Shown here one piece after another: positions 48,775 to 59,072 of a stretch of 64,000 bases of DNA (position 1 is the first letter of the stretch; every line of letters starts with the position of its first letter). Both the position numbers and the translations under genes were made by a program. Where the stretch lies: assembly GCA_903926465.1 (NCBI GenBank), contig CAIYJE010000021.1, forward strand, positions 62,001-126,000, given 5' to 3'. This DNA is from an uncultured Planctomycetales bacterium. GTDB lineage: Bacteria > Planctomycetota > Planctomycetia > Isosphaerales > Isosphaeraceae. Below the pieces are notes generated by a model, which did no database searches, was not told the origin of the DNA, and saw only the letters and a list, made by a program, of their open reading frames with translations.

Positions 48775-50603
48775 GGATTCCCCGCCTCGATCCGCTTGGA
48801 TCCTGCGGACCATTCAAGCGACATCGAAAGGATGCTCAAATTATCACGGACATCCGGGTCGTCTGGAGTGCCGATTTGACTGAATCGGATTGTGTTCAAC
48901 CCGCGCTGGAGGAGACCGGGAGGAAGCCCCATTCGAACCCGCTGGCGACTGGTGTTCAAAGTGGTGATGAGGTCATTCAGGTCACCGATCCGGCGATCAT
49001 TGAGTTCGACCACGGTGCGTAGGTGGCCAGCTTTCACACGTTCCGAATGAGCGGGAGTACCATCCACACCCACCACTCCCAGGACGTCGAGTACCAACGA
49101 TACGGCTCCAGACGGAATTGTGTTGAGTTCAAAACGATGCTCCAGCGTCGCCCCGTCGGGAAGTGGAGGATCAAGCTCTGGATCAAAACGGTTGCCGAGA
49201 TGGTACGGCCAGGGGTCGAGCACCAACCGGTTAAACACCCCCTGGGGTTCAAGTCGTCGGATCACGTTCTTTGGTAGCTGAATCTTGCCCAAGGCAGGGC
49301 TGAAGAGCTGGATCCAGCGTTCATCAACCGAGAGTAGCATGGCCTCAAGCTCATCGGGAGATTCCAGAGGATCGCCTGGTGAGCCATTCCAGGATACGTG
49401 AACCAGCGGACCGGAGAACGAGGTTGGCTGGAATGGATCGCGTTTGAAGCTGACGGCCGAAAGATCCCGCCAGGGAAGGCGGATCGGGTCCACGCCCAAA
49501 CCGGTGGCAAACCCGACCCCCTCCGAGCCCAGCGATTGAACCGCACCAAAAAGTTGATCGCCGTTGATCCGAACGAGCGAGTCGATTCCAAGATCAACTT
49601 CCGGTCTGGCGGTTTTCTCAAGCCTGCGTACAAGCTGAACCCCATCCAGAAGAACCGATTGCATGGGTCCATCCTTGCTATCAACCTGGCCGGTTCCTAC
49701 AGCCACTTCGACTAACTCTCCAGGAATCCCTTCGCCATGGGCCAGTTCATTGCCGTCCAGGCTCAGATCGGTGCGGTCCTGACTCCAGCGCGCCACCAGT
49801 CGATGCCGACCAGGTTCCCGAACCAGTCGTTGGACCGCCAGGGAAATACCACTCTGAGACTCAACCAGGACCGTGGGATCTTTGGACCCGAGCCGAATCC
49901 GGATCGTTGCATCGTCTCCGCCTGAAACGCGAAATTTTAAGTCCACCCACCAAGGCCATTGAAAGTTCGTGCCTTCCTGTTCAAATCCGAGTTCGAGACG
50001 ACCAGATGCGAGTCCCGTACTTGGGCGATACCGCAAACCTGCGCCCGATTGCCCGAGCCTCAATCCAGACCGAGGTGTTTCCACGACCTCGACCGAGCCA
50101 CTCGGTTTCCAGCCAGAAGCGGCCTTGGTATCCGACCATTGGCTTAGAAGCACCGCCTCTCCGACGCGCTGGGAGATTGACCGAATCCAGGGGCGAGGGA
50201 TGGTCCAAGGGCTTTCATCCAACCCCGTATCAATCTCAATTCCAGTCCCCACAAGGCGAACTGTGCGTGCCGACACCCGGCTGCCGTCCGCCAGTTTGAC
50301 GATAAACGGGCGGGTGAGTTCGATCCTTGCCGCAGGATCGGTTGTTTCGAGTTCGATCTGACGCAACTCAGGCCAGGCAATCAACTCGAACGGAGCCTCG
50401 TCACTTTGGAATGCAGGACCGACCTGGGTACCCACAAGTCTGCCCGCAACCCGTTTTCCATCCAAAAGTTGCGCCTGCTCTTTGGGCTGACTGAAAAGAT
50501 CGGCCATGGTATTCCAGCCGAGAGCCACGACCAGCAACGGGCTCAGCCCAAGCCGCCAGGGAATCAGGCGGGTCCAACGAAATGCGGAAAAGATTTGGCT
50601 CAT
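48771..50603 (-). CDS. Uncharacterised membrane-anchored beta-rich protein
   Basis: 610 residues with one N-terminal hydrophobic segment (about 15-32, LGLSPLLVVALGWNTM) that acts as signal anchor. The rest is beta-rich: FIVKLADGSRVSARTVRLVG early, a LamG-like middle (HRLVARWSQDRTDLSLDGNEL, shown only as a family impression), and a Gly/Asp-rich end SLVLDVLGVVGVDGTPAHSE. The stop overlaps the diadenylate cyclase start by four bases. No family is recognised. The coupling suggests it acts with the cyclase, for example as an envelope sensor. Confidence 0.7.
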   Translation of the reverse strand: MSQIFSAFRWTRLIPWRLGLSPLLVVALGWNTMADLFSQPKEQAQLLDGKRVAGRLVGTQVGPAFQSDEAPFELIAWPELRQIELETTDPAARIELTRPFIVKLADGSRVSARTVRLVGTGIEIDTGLDESPWTIPRPWIRSISQRVGEAVLLSQWSDTKAASGWKPSGSVEVVETPRSGLRLGQSGAGLRYRPSTGLASGRLELGFEQEGTNFQWPWWVDLKFRVSGGDDATIRIRLGSKDPTVLVESQSGISLAVQRLVREPGRHRLVARWSQDRTDLSLDGNELAHGEGIPGELVEVAVGTGQVDSKDGPMQSVLLDGVQLVRRLEKTARPEVDLGIDSLVRINGDQLFGAVQSLGSEGVGFATGLGVDPIRLPWRDLSAVSFKRDPFQPTSFSGPLVHVSWNGSPGDPLESPDELEAMLLSVDERWIQLFSPALGKIQLPKNVIRRLEPQGVFNRLVLDPWPYHLGNRFDPELDPPLPDGATLEHRFELNTIPSGAVSLVLDVLGVVGVDGTPAHSERVKAGHLRTVVELNDRRIGDLNDLITTLNTSRQRVRMGLPPGLLQRGLNTIRFSQIGTPDDPDVRDNLSILSMSLEWSAGSKRIEAGNP

Positions 50604-50866
50604 AAAAACATTCTAAATGGCAAAGAGGAAGACAGGCAATTGACCGGTGACAGGCAACACCGCTCTTGTGATCTGTGTGACGCACAGACCACCCAATCCG
50701 CCAGAGCCACGTATCCCCTTGCGTAAATCGCAACTTCGCGGGATCAGGTTCAAGTAGGCCAGTCCAATCAACCGATTCCAATCGAGCAACCCTCTCCCTG
50801 CGCCTATTGTACATACCCGGCCGACCGGCCTTCGTTCTTTTGTGAATCAGGAAGGATACTGTTCAC

Positions 50867-52492
50867 ATGCATTTTCCAGCCAGACATCAACGTCGTCGGC
50901 TATGGGCATTGGGAGTTGCGGCGACCCTCGCCTCCGGTGTCACGGCTTCGGCAGCGCAGGATCTCCCAATCTCAGCGGCTCGTGCACCGGGTACCATGCC
51001 AGGTGCGGGCACGCCAGTTGGAGTTCCCATCCGGCAGGATGCTGGGGTCAGACGGGTCCAGGATGTCCCCGTTTCCCCAAGCCCAGCTCCGCCAGCCGCA
51101 AGCCTCCCTGGCACGATGGATGCAGCCCCGGCTCTGCCTTTTGGTGTGGACCGGTCTGAGATTGGCAACCAACCTGCCGACCTCAGCCTGCCCGCGGCCG
51201 ACCGACCAATTGGCGGCGGCGGAGCAACCATCGAAGCACAGAACACGGAAGCGGCCGAAGCTACCGCGGCCAACGAGCCTAAGCGGATTCAAAACCTGCT
51301 CGGTTTTGAAGAATCACCAGTCAAGATCTATGGCTGGATCCAGAATAGCTTCACCGGCAATGCCAACGGCCATAGCGGCGGCTTCAATAATGGTGTGAAC
51401 CCCAACTTTAAAGCCAACCAGTGGATGGGGAACCAGTATTACCTGGTTGTTGAAAATCCGCTGGAACAGTCCGACGAGGTGAACTTCGGTTTCCGGGTTG
51501 ATAACCTGTTCGGCAACGACTGGCAATTCAACTTCATGCAGGGCATGTACAACGGTGCCTTCAAAAACGGCTCGTTCGCAGGCTATGACACGGCCCAGCT
51601 CTACGGCGAAGTTCACTTGCCAGACCCCACCGGGGCCACCAAGGGGATCGACGTCAAGGGTGGTCGCTGGTACACACTTGCAGGGTACGAACAGGTGCCG
51701 GCGATCGCTCGCCCGCTCCTCTCCGTGCCTTACATGTTCAACTACGGTCAGCCGTTTACCCACCTCGGCGTGATGACCACCTGGCACCTCACCGACAAGA
51801 TCAACTTCTACAACGGTGCCATCAACGGCTGGGACCGTTGGCAGAACCAAAGCTACACGTGGGGCTACATGGGTGGCTTCTCCTGGACCGGCAACGAGGA
51901 TAAAACCTCGCTGGCGTTCACCACGGCAAGCGGCCCGCAGCAGTACCCTCGGTTCCTGCCATCGAACCAGCCAATCTACGCGACTGGATACCTCAACGTT
52001 CCAAGCGTGGCAGGTACAACCAACACCGGGTACAACAACAACAACCGGACCCTGTTCACCACCGTGCTCACGCACAAGTGGACAGATAAGCTGACCCAGG
52101 TCATGGAAACCGACCAAGCCTGGGAAAAGAATGTGCCCGGCCTGGCATCGCCCGTGGTCAACGGCGTGATCCAAAACGCCAGCGCCAAGAACGCCACCTG
52201 GTACAGCTTCGGTAACTGGTTCCTTTACAACTTCAATGACAAGCTGACCGGCGTCTGGCGGTCTGAAGTCTTCTGGGATACCACCGGAGTTCGAACCTAC
52301 AACGTTCAGGACGGCCAGTTCCGTGGTGATCGGTTCTATGAACAGACCCTGGGTCTGATCTACAAGCCAATCCCCAACATCTGGATCCGCCCCGAAGCCC
52401 GCTATGACTGGACCCAGTTCACCAACTACTACGACAACGGTACCAAGAAGAGCCAGCTCACCCTGGGCTTCGACATCATCCTGTTGTTCTGA
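50867..52492 (+). CDS. Outer membrane beta-barrel porin, Bbp2/OmpL-like
   Basis: 541 residues. Signal peptide (about 1-30, ending ASAAQDL), then a Pro/Ala-rich linker of about 100 residues, then the barrel from SPVKIYGWIQNSFTGN onwards. Aromatic-rich alternation (FGFRVDNLFGNDWQFNFMQG, WTGNEDKTSLAFTTA, YDWTQFTNYYD) and a terminal Phe (LTLGFDIILLF) fit an outer-membrane porin of the Bbp2 group, abundant in planctomycetes. The ATG follows AGGAAGGA. A terminator follows. Likely general nutrient uptake. Confidence 0.9.
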   Translation: MHFPARHQRRRLWALGVAATLASGVTASAAQDLPISAARAPGTMPGAGTPVGVPIRQDAGVRRVQDVPVSPSPAPPAASLPGTMDAAPALPFGVDRSEIGNQPADLSLPAADRPIGGGGATIEAQNTEAAEATAANEPKRIQNLLGFEESPVKIYGWIQNSFTGNANGHSGGFNNGVNPNFKANQWMGNQYYLVVENPLEQSDEVNFGFRVDNLFGNDWQFNFMQGMYNGAFKNGSFAGYDTAQLYGEVHLPDPTGATKGIDVKGGRWYTLAGYEQVPAIARPLLSVPYMFNYGQPFTHLGVMTTWHLTDKINFYNGAINGWDRWQNQSYTWGYMGGFSWTGNEDKTSLAFTTASGPQQYPRFLPSNQPIYATGYLNVPSVAGTTNTGYNNNNRTLFTTVLTHKWTDKLTQVMETDQAWEKNVPGLASPVVNGVIQNASAKNATWYSFGNWFLYNFNDKLTGVWRSEVFWDTTGVRTYNVQDGQFRGDRFYEQTLGLIYKPIPNIWIRPEARYDWTQFTNYYDNGTKKSQLTLGFDIILLF

Positions 52493-52526
52493 GCTGAGTC
52501 TCTGACTCCTCTCTGCCAAACCTGGA

Positions 52527-52566
52527 AAACGGGCGTGATGGAACCACCATCGCGCCCGTTTTTTTG
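52527..52566 (+). terminator. Terminator of the porin gene
   Basis: AAACGGGCGTGATGG and CCATCGCGCCCGTTT pair with one G-T wobble, followed by TTTTT on the plus strand. Confidence 0.92.
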
Positions 52567-52842
52567 CGCATACAACGCAGCTCACGAAATTCCGAAGGTT
52601 CGCTTCTGATACCGAAGTTGGTGCGCTTCTAATCCTGAGCCAACCACGAAAGTTAACACTTGATCACCTGAAAATCTCCTGGAACGGCCCGCTTAAACAG
52701 CACCATCAACCAAGCGTTCAAAGCTGTACCACAAGCACTATCGCTTAACCAAGTAGCACTCTCTGCTCAAAAGCATACACTACAAAGAACCCAAAACACC
52801 CAGGCCAACTGAATACCTGATAAAAACACCTTCTCGCCAGTT

Positions 52843-52858
52843 TGGCACGGGAGATGCT
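52843..52858 (+). promoter_or_regulatory. Sigma-54-type promoter before amt
   Basis: TGGCACGGGAGATGCT matches the -24/-12 consensus TGGCACGNNNNTTGCW at 11 of 12 informative positions, with exact GG-to-GC spacing. It lies 179 bases before the amt start. Upstream (52600-52710) are GGTGC and GCACC half-sites that may bind an NtrC-type activator. Confidence 0.65.
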
Positions 52859-53036
52859 CATCCCTAGACTCGTTTCCTCTCCCTTCCTCAGGTCTTTAGC
52901 CCAGACCCGCATCACACGAAAACCACAACTCTCAATTTCAAAGTCACTTAGGAACAAACACGGAGTTTTTGACGCGGGTAACGACGGGCTAAGACGGCTG
53001 AAGACTGTCGCAAGGCTGCCTAATTTTTGTGAGACA

Positions 53037-54476
53037 ATGCTCATGACTAAAGCAACTCCGATTCCGTTCCTGATTCTTGCACTGATTGCCATCGGGGCTC
53101 TTTTTCTGAAGGGTCCCGACGTGACGCTGGTGCCAAACGGCGATGTGAACGCCGGTGACACCGCCTGGATGCTGACCGCCTCGGCCTTGGTGCTTTTGAT
53201 GACGCCGGGCCTCTCGTTCTTCTACGGCGGTATGGTGCGATACAAGAACGTCGTCTCGACGATGCTTCAGAGTGTGATCGCTCTCGGTGTGATCAGCGTG
53301 CTCTGGGTTGTGGTGGGATTCAGCCTTGCTTTCGGTGATTCGATTGGTGGCATTGTTGGTGATCCCCGCACGTTCTTCATGTTTCACAACGTGACGGATG
53401 CGGCTGTGAAGCTGGGAAGCAAGGGAGACATGGCGCTGACCATTCCCCTGTTGCTCTTTGCCATGTTCCAGCTCAAGTTCGCCATCATCACCCCTGCGTT
53501 GATCACGGGTTCGTTCGCGGAACGGGTTCGCTTTTCGTCTTACCTGTTGTTCATGGTGCTTTTCAGCCTCTTGATTTATTGCCCGCTGGCCCACATGACC
53601 TGGCACCCCGATGGAATCTTCTTCAAGTGGGGAGTCAAGGACTTCGCTGGTGGAACCGTGGTGCACATGTCGGCTGGTTTTGCGGCCCTCGCAGGTGCAA
53701 TTACCCTTGGTCGCCGTGCCAGCCACCTGAAGCAGGAAGCTCATCCGCCAGCCAACATCCCTTACATCTTCTTGGGCACGGGATTGCTCTGGTTCGGATG
53801 GTTCGGATTCAACGCTGGCAGTGCCACCGCTGCTAACGGAACGGCTGCACTGGCCTTCACCACCACCAACACCGCTTCAGCCGCTGCCATGCTCGGCTGG
53901 ATCTTCTTCGACTGGATGAAGGGGATCAAACCTTCAGCCTTGGGTGCTTGTATTGGTGCGGTGGTCGGTCTTGTGGCCATCACTCCAGCCTGTGCCTTCG
54001 TCTCCATCCCCCACAGCATCATCATTGGCCTGGTGGCCAGCGTTATCAGCAACATTGCCGTTCACTTCCGCACCAACAGTCCGCTCGACGACACGCTCGA
54101 CGTGTTCCCTTGTCACGGCGTTGGTGGCATTGTGGGCATCATCATGACCGGTATCTTCGCCATGGAAGGTAAGAATGCCGACGGCACCCCCAAGGGTGAT
54201 GCTGGTCTGTTCTACGGTCAGACGTCACAGTTCATCAATCAGATGACAGCCTTGGTGATCGTGGCGGTGTTCTCGTTCGTCGCCTCCATGATCCTGTACA
54301 AACTGGTCGATCTCATCATTCCACTCCGGGTGAGCCCAGACCAGGAAGATGAAGGTTTGGACAAGAGCCAGCACGGTGAGAAGGCTGTTACACTGGGTAG
54401 CCTGGTCACCAACGGCCACAGCGTCCATGGCAACGATCACTCCAAATCCGCAGCCGATCTGCTGACCAAGCATTGA
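53037..54476 (+). CDS. amt: Ammonium transporter
   Basis: Ammonium channel of the Amt/MEP/Rh family, 479 residues (an ATG two codons later is equally possible). Eleven hydrophobic helices; twin-His pore residues in GGTVVHMSAGF and FPCHGVGGIVG. Signature DTAWMLTASALVLLMTPGL and FFYGGMVRYKN at the start. The last 45 residues are hydrophilic and acidic. No glnK gene is adjacent. It is preceded by a sigma-54-type promoter, fitting expression under nitrogen limitation, and glnA lies 2.3 kb downstream on the other strand. Confidence 0.95.
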   Translation: MLMTKATPIPFLILALIAIGALFLKGPDVTLVPNGDVNAGDTAWMLTASALVLLMTPGLSFFYGGMVRYKNVVSTMLQSVIALGVISVLWVVVGFSLAFGDSIGGIVGDPRTFFMFHNVTDAAVKLGSKGDMALTIPLLLFAMFQLKFAIITPALITGSFAERVRFSSYLLFMVLFSLLIYCPLAHMTWHPDGIFFKWGVKDFAGGTVVHMSAGFAALAGAITLGRRASHLKQEAHPPANIPYIFLGTGLLWFGWFGFNAGSATAANGTAALAFTTTNTASAAAMLGWIFFDWMKGIKPSALGACIGAVVGLVAITPACAFVSIPHSIIIGLVASVISNIAVHFRTNSPLDDTLDVFPCHGVGGIVGIIMTGIFAMEGKNADGTPKGDAGLFYGQTSQFINQMTALVIVAVFSFVASMILYKLVDLIIPLRVSPDQEDEGLDKSQHGEKAVTLGSLVTNGHSVHGNDHSKSAADLLTKH

Positions 54477-54513
54477 TCCATTGCCCGTGACACCTGACGA
54501 CTCCTGACGTTCC

Positions 54514-54555
54514 AAAACGAAGCTGGCGATCCGCAAGGGTCGCCAACTTCGTTTT
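54514..54555 (+). terminator. Terminator of amt
   Basis: AAAACGAAGCTGGCGA and TCGCCAACTTCGTTTT form a long stem with one mismatch, then TTTTA on the plus strand. Confidence 0.9.
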
Positions 54556-54772
54556 ACGACGGAATGACTTCGCCAGAGGGCGGTCCTGCGAATCCTTGAA
54601 ACACGAGGACGGCTTCGCGGGTATCCGTTCTGCTACTCGGCAGGCCTTGAGGATTCTGAAGTGGACTCAGGCACCAGCTTAGAACCGAAACTCAATTTGC
54701 CGTTGCTCACTCCTGATTTTGTCTTACTGGGATCACAACCCATCATTCAACCTGGACGTGAGGTACTGGCGA

Positions 54773-56224
54773 ATGTCGACTGAAGAGTGGTCAGCGGAAC
54801 CACAAATTCACGTATTGGAGAATCAGCCTGGCGTTGCAGAGCCAAGCAATGGCCTCGCCGAAATGGGCGATTCTCCCCTGGAAACCTGCTTGGCCAGCAC
54901 CGAGCCCGACCAACCATTATTGGCTCAACCGGTGCAGGCCGTGGAACGCGTTGCAAGCGTTGATGTGATCCGTGGATTCGCGTTACTCGGAATTCTGGCG
55001 ATGAATATCGCCAGCTTCTCCTGGCCTGGCGTGGTTTATGAAATCCCGATCATGGCCGAGGGTGCCGGTCCACTCGACACAATACTTTGGGGATTCAACC
55101 ATCTCATCTTTGACACGAAGATGATGACCCTCTTTTCCATGCTCTTTGGCGCGGGCTTGGTTTTGATGTCGGATCGAGCCGAATCTCGCGGAATCTCGCT
55201 CAGGCGTCTCTATTACCGGCGCATCTTCTGGCTCCTGGTAATCGGCATCATTCATGCCGCCCTGATCTGGGAGGGAGATGTGCTGGTCATCTACGCCCTC
55301 TGCGGATTCTTACTTTATCCCTTCCGCTCCCTTAAACCCAAAACCCTGATTATCATAGGAATTTTATTCAACCTGATGATGGTGGCCATGCTCCTGGGAT
55401 TCCGATTCGGCGGAATTCCGTATATGCGGAGTACAGCGGAACAGGTGGACGCCCAGGTGAAAGACCAGGAGAAGCCGGGCTGGTGGAACCAGAGTGTGCA
55501 TGATGCCTGGAAAGAGATGTCCAAGCAAGAACTCCCCAAACGCGAGAACTTTCTCAAGGAAATTTCCAGATATCGAGGCCCCTACCTGGAACTGGTGAAA
55601 GAGCGGGCCAGTTCATTGATCTGGATGCCCATCGGTCTGGTCATGATCTACTGGTGGATGGTTGGCGGCCGGATGCTCATCGGCATGGGACTCATGAAAC
55701 TGGGAGCGTTTTCCGCTACGCTTTCCGCCTCGACTTATCAGAAAATGATCATCTGGGGATACGGTATCGGCTTGCCGTATATGCTTTTCGACGTCATCCA
55801 CCAGGCAACCAATGGCTTCTTCCTGGGCCGAAGACTCTGGTACATGCTGGACGGATGGCCGTTGATCACGCTGCTAGGTAGCCTGCCCGTGGTGGTCGGC
55901 CATATCGGGCTGATCATGCGGATGGTCCAAACAGGCACCTTCCCGTGGTTGACCCGTCGCCTGGCGGCAGTGGGCCGCATGGCGCTCACAAATTACCTGG
56001 CCACGTCTCTGTTTTGCACGACCCTTTTCTATGGCTACGGGTTCGACCTCTTCGCCACCATCCACCGTCCACTGCTCTGGGGTATTGTGCTAGCGATCTG
56101 GACCACTCAGTTGCTTTTGAGCCCACTCTGGCTCGAGCACTTCCGGTTTGGACCCGCCGAATGGCTCTGGCGATCACTCACCTACGGCAAGCTCCAACCC
56201 ATGCGAATTGCTCGCGGTCATTGA
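54773..56224 (+). CDS. DUF418/YeiB-like membrane protein
   Basis: 483 residues from the ATG at 54773; a TTG 18 codons upstream is less likely. After a hydrophilic N-terminus of about 60 residues, VERVASVDVIRGFALLGILA marks the DUF418/heparan-acetyltransferase-like start. About ten membrane segments follow, with LLFGAGLVLMSDRAESRG and the C-terminal LTNYLATSLFCTTLFYG and PLWLEHFRFGPAEWLWRSLTYG typical of the YeiB family. Its role in bacteria is unknown; acyl transfer to surface glycans has been suggested. Confidence 0.88.
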   Translation: MSTEEWSAEPQIHVLENQPGVAEPSNGLAEMGDSPLETCLASTEPDQPLLAQPVQAVERVASVDVIRGFALLGILAMNIASFSWPGVVYEIPIMAEGAGPLDTILWGFNHLIFDTKMMTLFSMLFGAGLVLMSDRAESRGISLRRLYYRRIFWLLVIGIIHAALIWEGDVLVIYALCGFLLYPFRSLKPKTLIIIGILFNLMMVAMLLGFRFGGIPYMRSTAEQVDAQVKDQEKPGWWNQSVHDAWKEMSKQELPKRENFLKEISRYRGPYLELVKERASSLIWMPIGLVMIYWWMVGGRMLIGMGLMKLGAFSATLSASTYQKMIIWGYGIGLPYMLFDVIHQATNGFFLGRRLWYMLDGWPLITLLGSLPVVVGHIGLIMRMVQTGTFPWLTRRLAAVGRMALTNYLATSLFCTTLFYGYGFDLFATIHRPLLWGIVLAIWTTQLLLSPLWLEHFRFGPAEWLWRSLTYGKLQPMRIARGH

Positions 56225-56704
56225 GAAATCTGAAAGCTTAGCACGCACCATTCCAAATCCCAATCCGAGCCGAACACGTGTGAATGGCGGTTGTGTTACT
56301 TGTAGTTTTGCTGGGCAATATACCTGAAACATGAGCCCAACGCGTGAGCGTTGGCTTCTTCTCCGAATACGAGCCCGAAGCGCCAGCCAGTGGATCTCTT
56401 ATGGCTTCGCCTTGATCGGCCCCAAAACTCCCGACAAACGGTCAGCTGCCGTGAGGGCGGTGAGGCGTACAGGGCTGTTGGCACGGTACTTGGTTCCCAA
56501 AACGCTACTTCCAAACCGGCGCATCGGGTTTGTATCGGACACCAGCGTGCAACGCAACAAAAACCACGCGTATCTGGATTCCGCTGAAGCTGATCAACTT
56601 CGAAATCGGAATCTCCAAGACCTCAGAGCCTGACGCCAGCCCTGTCCGTTCTGTTCCCAAGCCGTCCCGGATGAACAGCCTGCGCTCTGACTACCTCCTG
56701 AAAA
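56225..56704. other. Gene-free region with repeat family 2
   Basis: About 480 bases between the DUF418 gene and the glnA terminator. Holds the repeat copy at 56338-56400. Small frames here have no support. Confidence 0.55.
56338..56400 (+). repeat. Repeat family 2, full copy
   Basis: CCAACGCGTGAGCGTTGG (a seven-pair hairpin), then CTTCTTCTCCGAATACGAGC, then CCGAAGCGCCAGCCAGTGGA. Aligns without gaps to 19018-19080. Confidence 0.85.
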
Positions 56705-56738
56705 CAAGACGGGGGCCGCTTTCGCGGCCCCCGTCTTG
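56705..56738 (-). terminator. Terminator of glnA
   Basis: CAAGACGGGGGCCGC and GCGGCCCCCGTCTTG, 15 perfect pairs with a TTTC loop, followed by TTTTC on the minus strand. Confidence 0.93.
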
Positions 56739-56774
56739 AGATTAATACGATCCTGCCAAGATCAAGCTCATCAA

Positions 56775-58970
56775 TTACTTGATGAACAGCATTTCCTGAT
56801 AGGTTGGCAGTGGCCACAGGTCGTCAGCAACCAAGGTCTCAAGCTTGTCAGCGGGCTCACGTACGGCGTTCATCGCTGGGATGATCGTGGCGTGAGAGTA
56901 CTTGGCATGGGCAAAGGCATCGCCGTCAGCCGGGTGGTCGATCACATGACCCAGTTTTGTACAGGCGTTGTACAGGGTGCTGATGGTGTCGTTGAGTTCC
57001 TTCAAGAGAGACTCTTCGGCCTTAGGAGCCGCAATGCCAGCAGCCTTGACGTTCGCAATCGACTGAGCAACCTGAGCCTGGTAACGCAGGGCCGCCGGCA
57101 GAATCTGCCGCTGGGCAATTTGAAGGGTGAGGTTCGCCTCGATGTTGATCGTCTTCTTGTAGTTCTCGAGCAGGATCTCATAACGAGAATGAAGCTCTCG
57201 CTCGGTGAAAACGCCATACTTCGTGAACAGTTCAATCGACTTCTTGGCAATCAGGTCCGGCACGCTGTCGATTGTCGTCTTACGGTTAGGCAGACCACGC
57301 TTTGCAGCTTCCTTGTGCCAATCTTCACTGTAGCCATCACCGTTGAAGAGAACCGGCTTGCACTCCTTGATGATTGCCTGGAGCAGCTTCTGAATCTCTG
57401 GGTTCAGCGCTTCACCTGACTTGCCGGTCTTTTCAAGCTCGGTGGCGATGTAATCCAGGCTCTCGGCCACGATGGTATTCAGCACAACGTTTGGGCCACC
57501 AATCGACTGGCTGGAACCAACCGCGCGGAATTCAAACTTGTTGCCGGTGAAGGCAAACGGGCTGGTCCGGTTACGGTCACCAGGATCGCGGGGCAGCGGA
57601 GGCAGCACATCGGCACCAATCGTCATGGTGCCACCCTTCTTGGTGCTCTTGGCAGCACCGGCTTCAATCTGCTCAACAATGTCGGTGAGCATCTCGCCCA
57701 AGAACACCGAGATGATCGCCGGAGGTGCTTCGTTGGCACCGAGGCGATGATCATTGGCGGCCGTGGCAATGGATACACGCAGCAACTCGGCATACTTGTA
57801 AACGGCGCGAATTACCGCAACAAGGAACACCAGGAACTGAGCATTCTCGTGAGGCGTGTCACCAGGCTTCAGCATGTTGTTGCCATGATCGTCCGCAAGT
57901 GACCAGTTCAGGTGCTTACCCGAACCGTTCACACCGGCGAATGGCTTCTCATGCAGCAAAAGCTGGAGCCCGTAACGGGTGGAAACCCGCTTGAGCGTTT
58001 CCATCACAAGCATGTTGTGATCGGTAGAAACGTTGGCATTTTCAAAGTAGGGAGCGAACTCATACTGGGATGGTGCCACCTCGTTATGGCGCGTTTTGAC
58101 GGGCACACCCAGCTTGTAGAGTTCGAGTTCCGTCTCAAGCATACAGGCCAGAACACGCTCAGGAATGGCACCAAAGTAATGGTCTTCCATCTCCTGGCCC
58201 TTGGGCGGCTTGCTGCCGAACAGGGTGCGGCCAGCATTCAGCAGGTCAGGCCGGCTGAAGTAGAAGTTGCGGTCAATCAGGAAGTACTCCTGCTCAGGAC
58301 CGCAGCTTGGCGCAACCCGCGTAGCATCCGATCCGAACAGCTTGAGAACGCGAAGAGCCTGCTTGGACACGGCGTCCATGGAGCGGAGCAGGGGGGTCTT
58401 CTTATCCAGCGCTTCACCAGTCCAAGAGCAGAACGCGGTGGGAATACAAAGCGTGGTGCCGTTGGGATTCTCAAGGATAAACGCAGGACTGGTGGGGTCC
58501 CACGCGGTATAACCACGGGCCTCGAACGTGGCCCGGATACCACCAGAGGGGAAGCTGGAAGCATCAGGCTCACCACGAATCAGCTCTTTACCGCTGAATT
58601 CAATGAGGGCTTCGCCATTTTCACCTGGGGTCAGGAATGAGTCATGCTTCTCGGCCGAGAGGCCGGTCATGGGCAAGAACCAGTGCGTGAAGTGGGTTGC
58701 ACCTTTTTCGATCGCCCAATCCTTCATGGCCTTGGCAACTTCGTCTGCCACATCTGGGTTCAGCGGCTCACCCTTGCGGATTGTTGCCCGAATCGCCTTG
58801 TAAACCTTGTCCGACAGACGCTCCCGCATGACCGAGTCTGAGAAAACGTTGATTCCAAAAACGTCACCAATGGGTGTGTCGCGAAAGTTGACCCGCGGGC
58901 CAATGGACTGCCAGCCTGTAATGGCTGTCACTGCGTTTTGACGAGCTGTTGAGGTCGTGGTCTGAGCCAT
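56775..58970 (-). CDS. glnA: Glutamine synthetase, type III
   Basis: Condenses glutamate and ammonia. 731 residues, matching the long GSIII class rather than GSI. Start ATG at 58970 ([20 protein letters not shown]); longer frames run into upstream DNA. GSIII strings: [69 protein letters not shown], and [19 protein letters not shown] perfect terminator follows and a sigma-54-like promoter precedes it. With amt and gltBD it completes the nitrogen assimilation set. Confidence 0.97.
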   Translation of the reverse strand: MAQTTTSTARQNAVTAITGWQSIGPRVNFRDTPIGDVFGINVFSDSVMRERLSDKVYKAIRATIRKGEPLNPDVADEVAKAMKDWAIEKGATHFTHWFLPMTGLSAEKHDSFLTPGENGEALIEFSGKELIRGEPDASSFPSGGIRATFEARGYTAWDPTSPAFILENPNGTTLCIPTAFCSWTGEALDKKTPLLRSMDAVSKQALRVLKLFGSDATRVAPSCGPEQEYFLIDRNFYFSRPDLLNAGRTLFGSKPPKGQEMEDHYFGAIPERVLACMLETELELYKLGVPVKTRHNEVAPSQYEFAPYFENANVSTDHNMLVMETLKRVSTRYGLQLLLHEKPFAGVNGSGKHLNWSLADDHGNNMLKPGDTPHENAQFLVFLVAVIRAVYKYAELLRVSIATAANDHRLGANEAPPAIISVFLGEMLTDIVEQIEAGAAKSTKKGGTMTIGADVLPPLPRDPGDRNRTSPFAFTGNKFEFRAVGSSQSIGGPNVVLNTIVAESLDYIATELEKTGKSGEALNPEIQKLLQAIIKECKPVLFNGDGYSEDWHKEAAKRGLPNRKTTIDSVPDLIAKKSIELFTKYGVFTERELHSRYEILLENYKKTINIEANLTLQIAQRQILPAALRYQAQVAQSIANVKAAGIAAPKAEESLLKELNDTISTLYNACTKLGHVIDHPADGDAFAHAKYSHATIIPAMNAVREPADKLETLVADDLWPLPTYQEMLFIK

Positions 58971-59072
58971 GGTCGGGACGTGCTCCTGAGATGCGACGGG
59001 TGAGTGGGCGAGTGCAAGTTGAGGTGGGTGGAATCCAAAAATTCGGAAAGCATCACAGCACGAGGGCTGATT

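Noticed and set aside
51314-52585. A 423-codon minus-strand frame opposite the porin gene
   Set aside because: Val/Gly-rich shadow of a convincing beta-barrel gene; no ribosome site.
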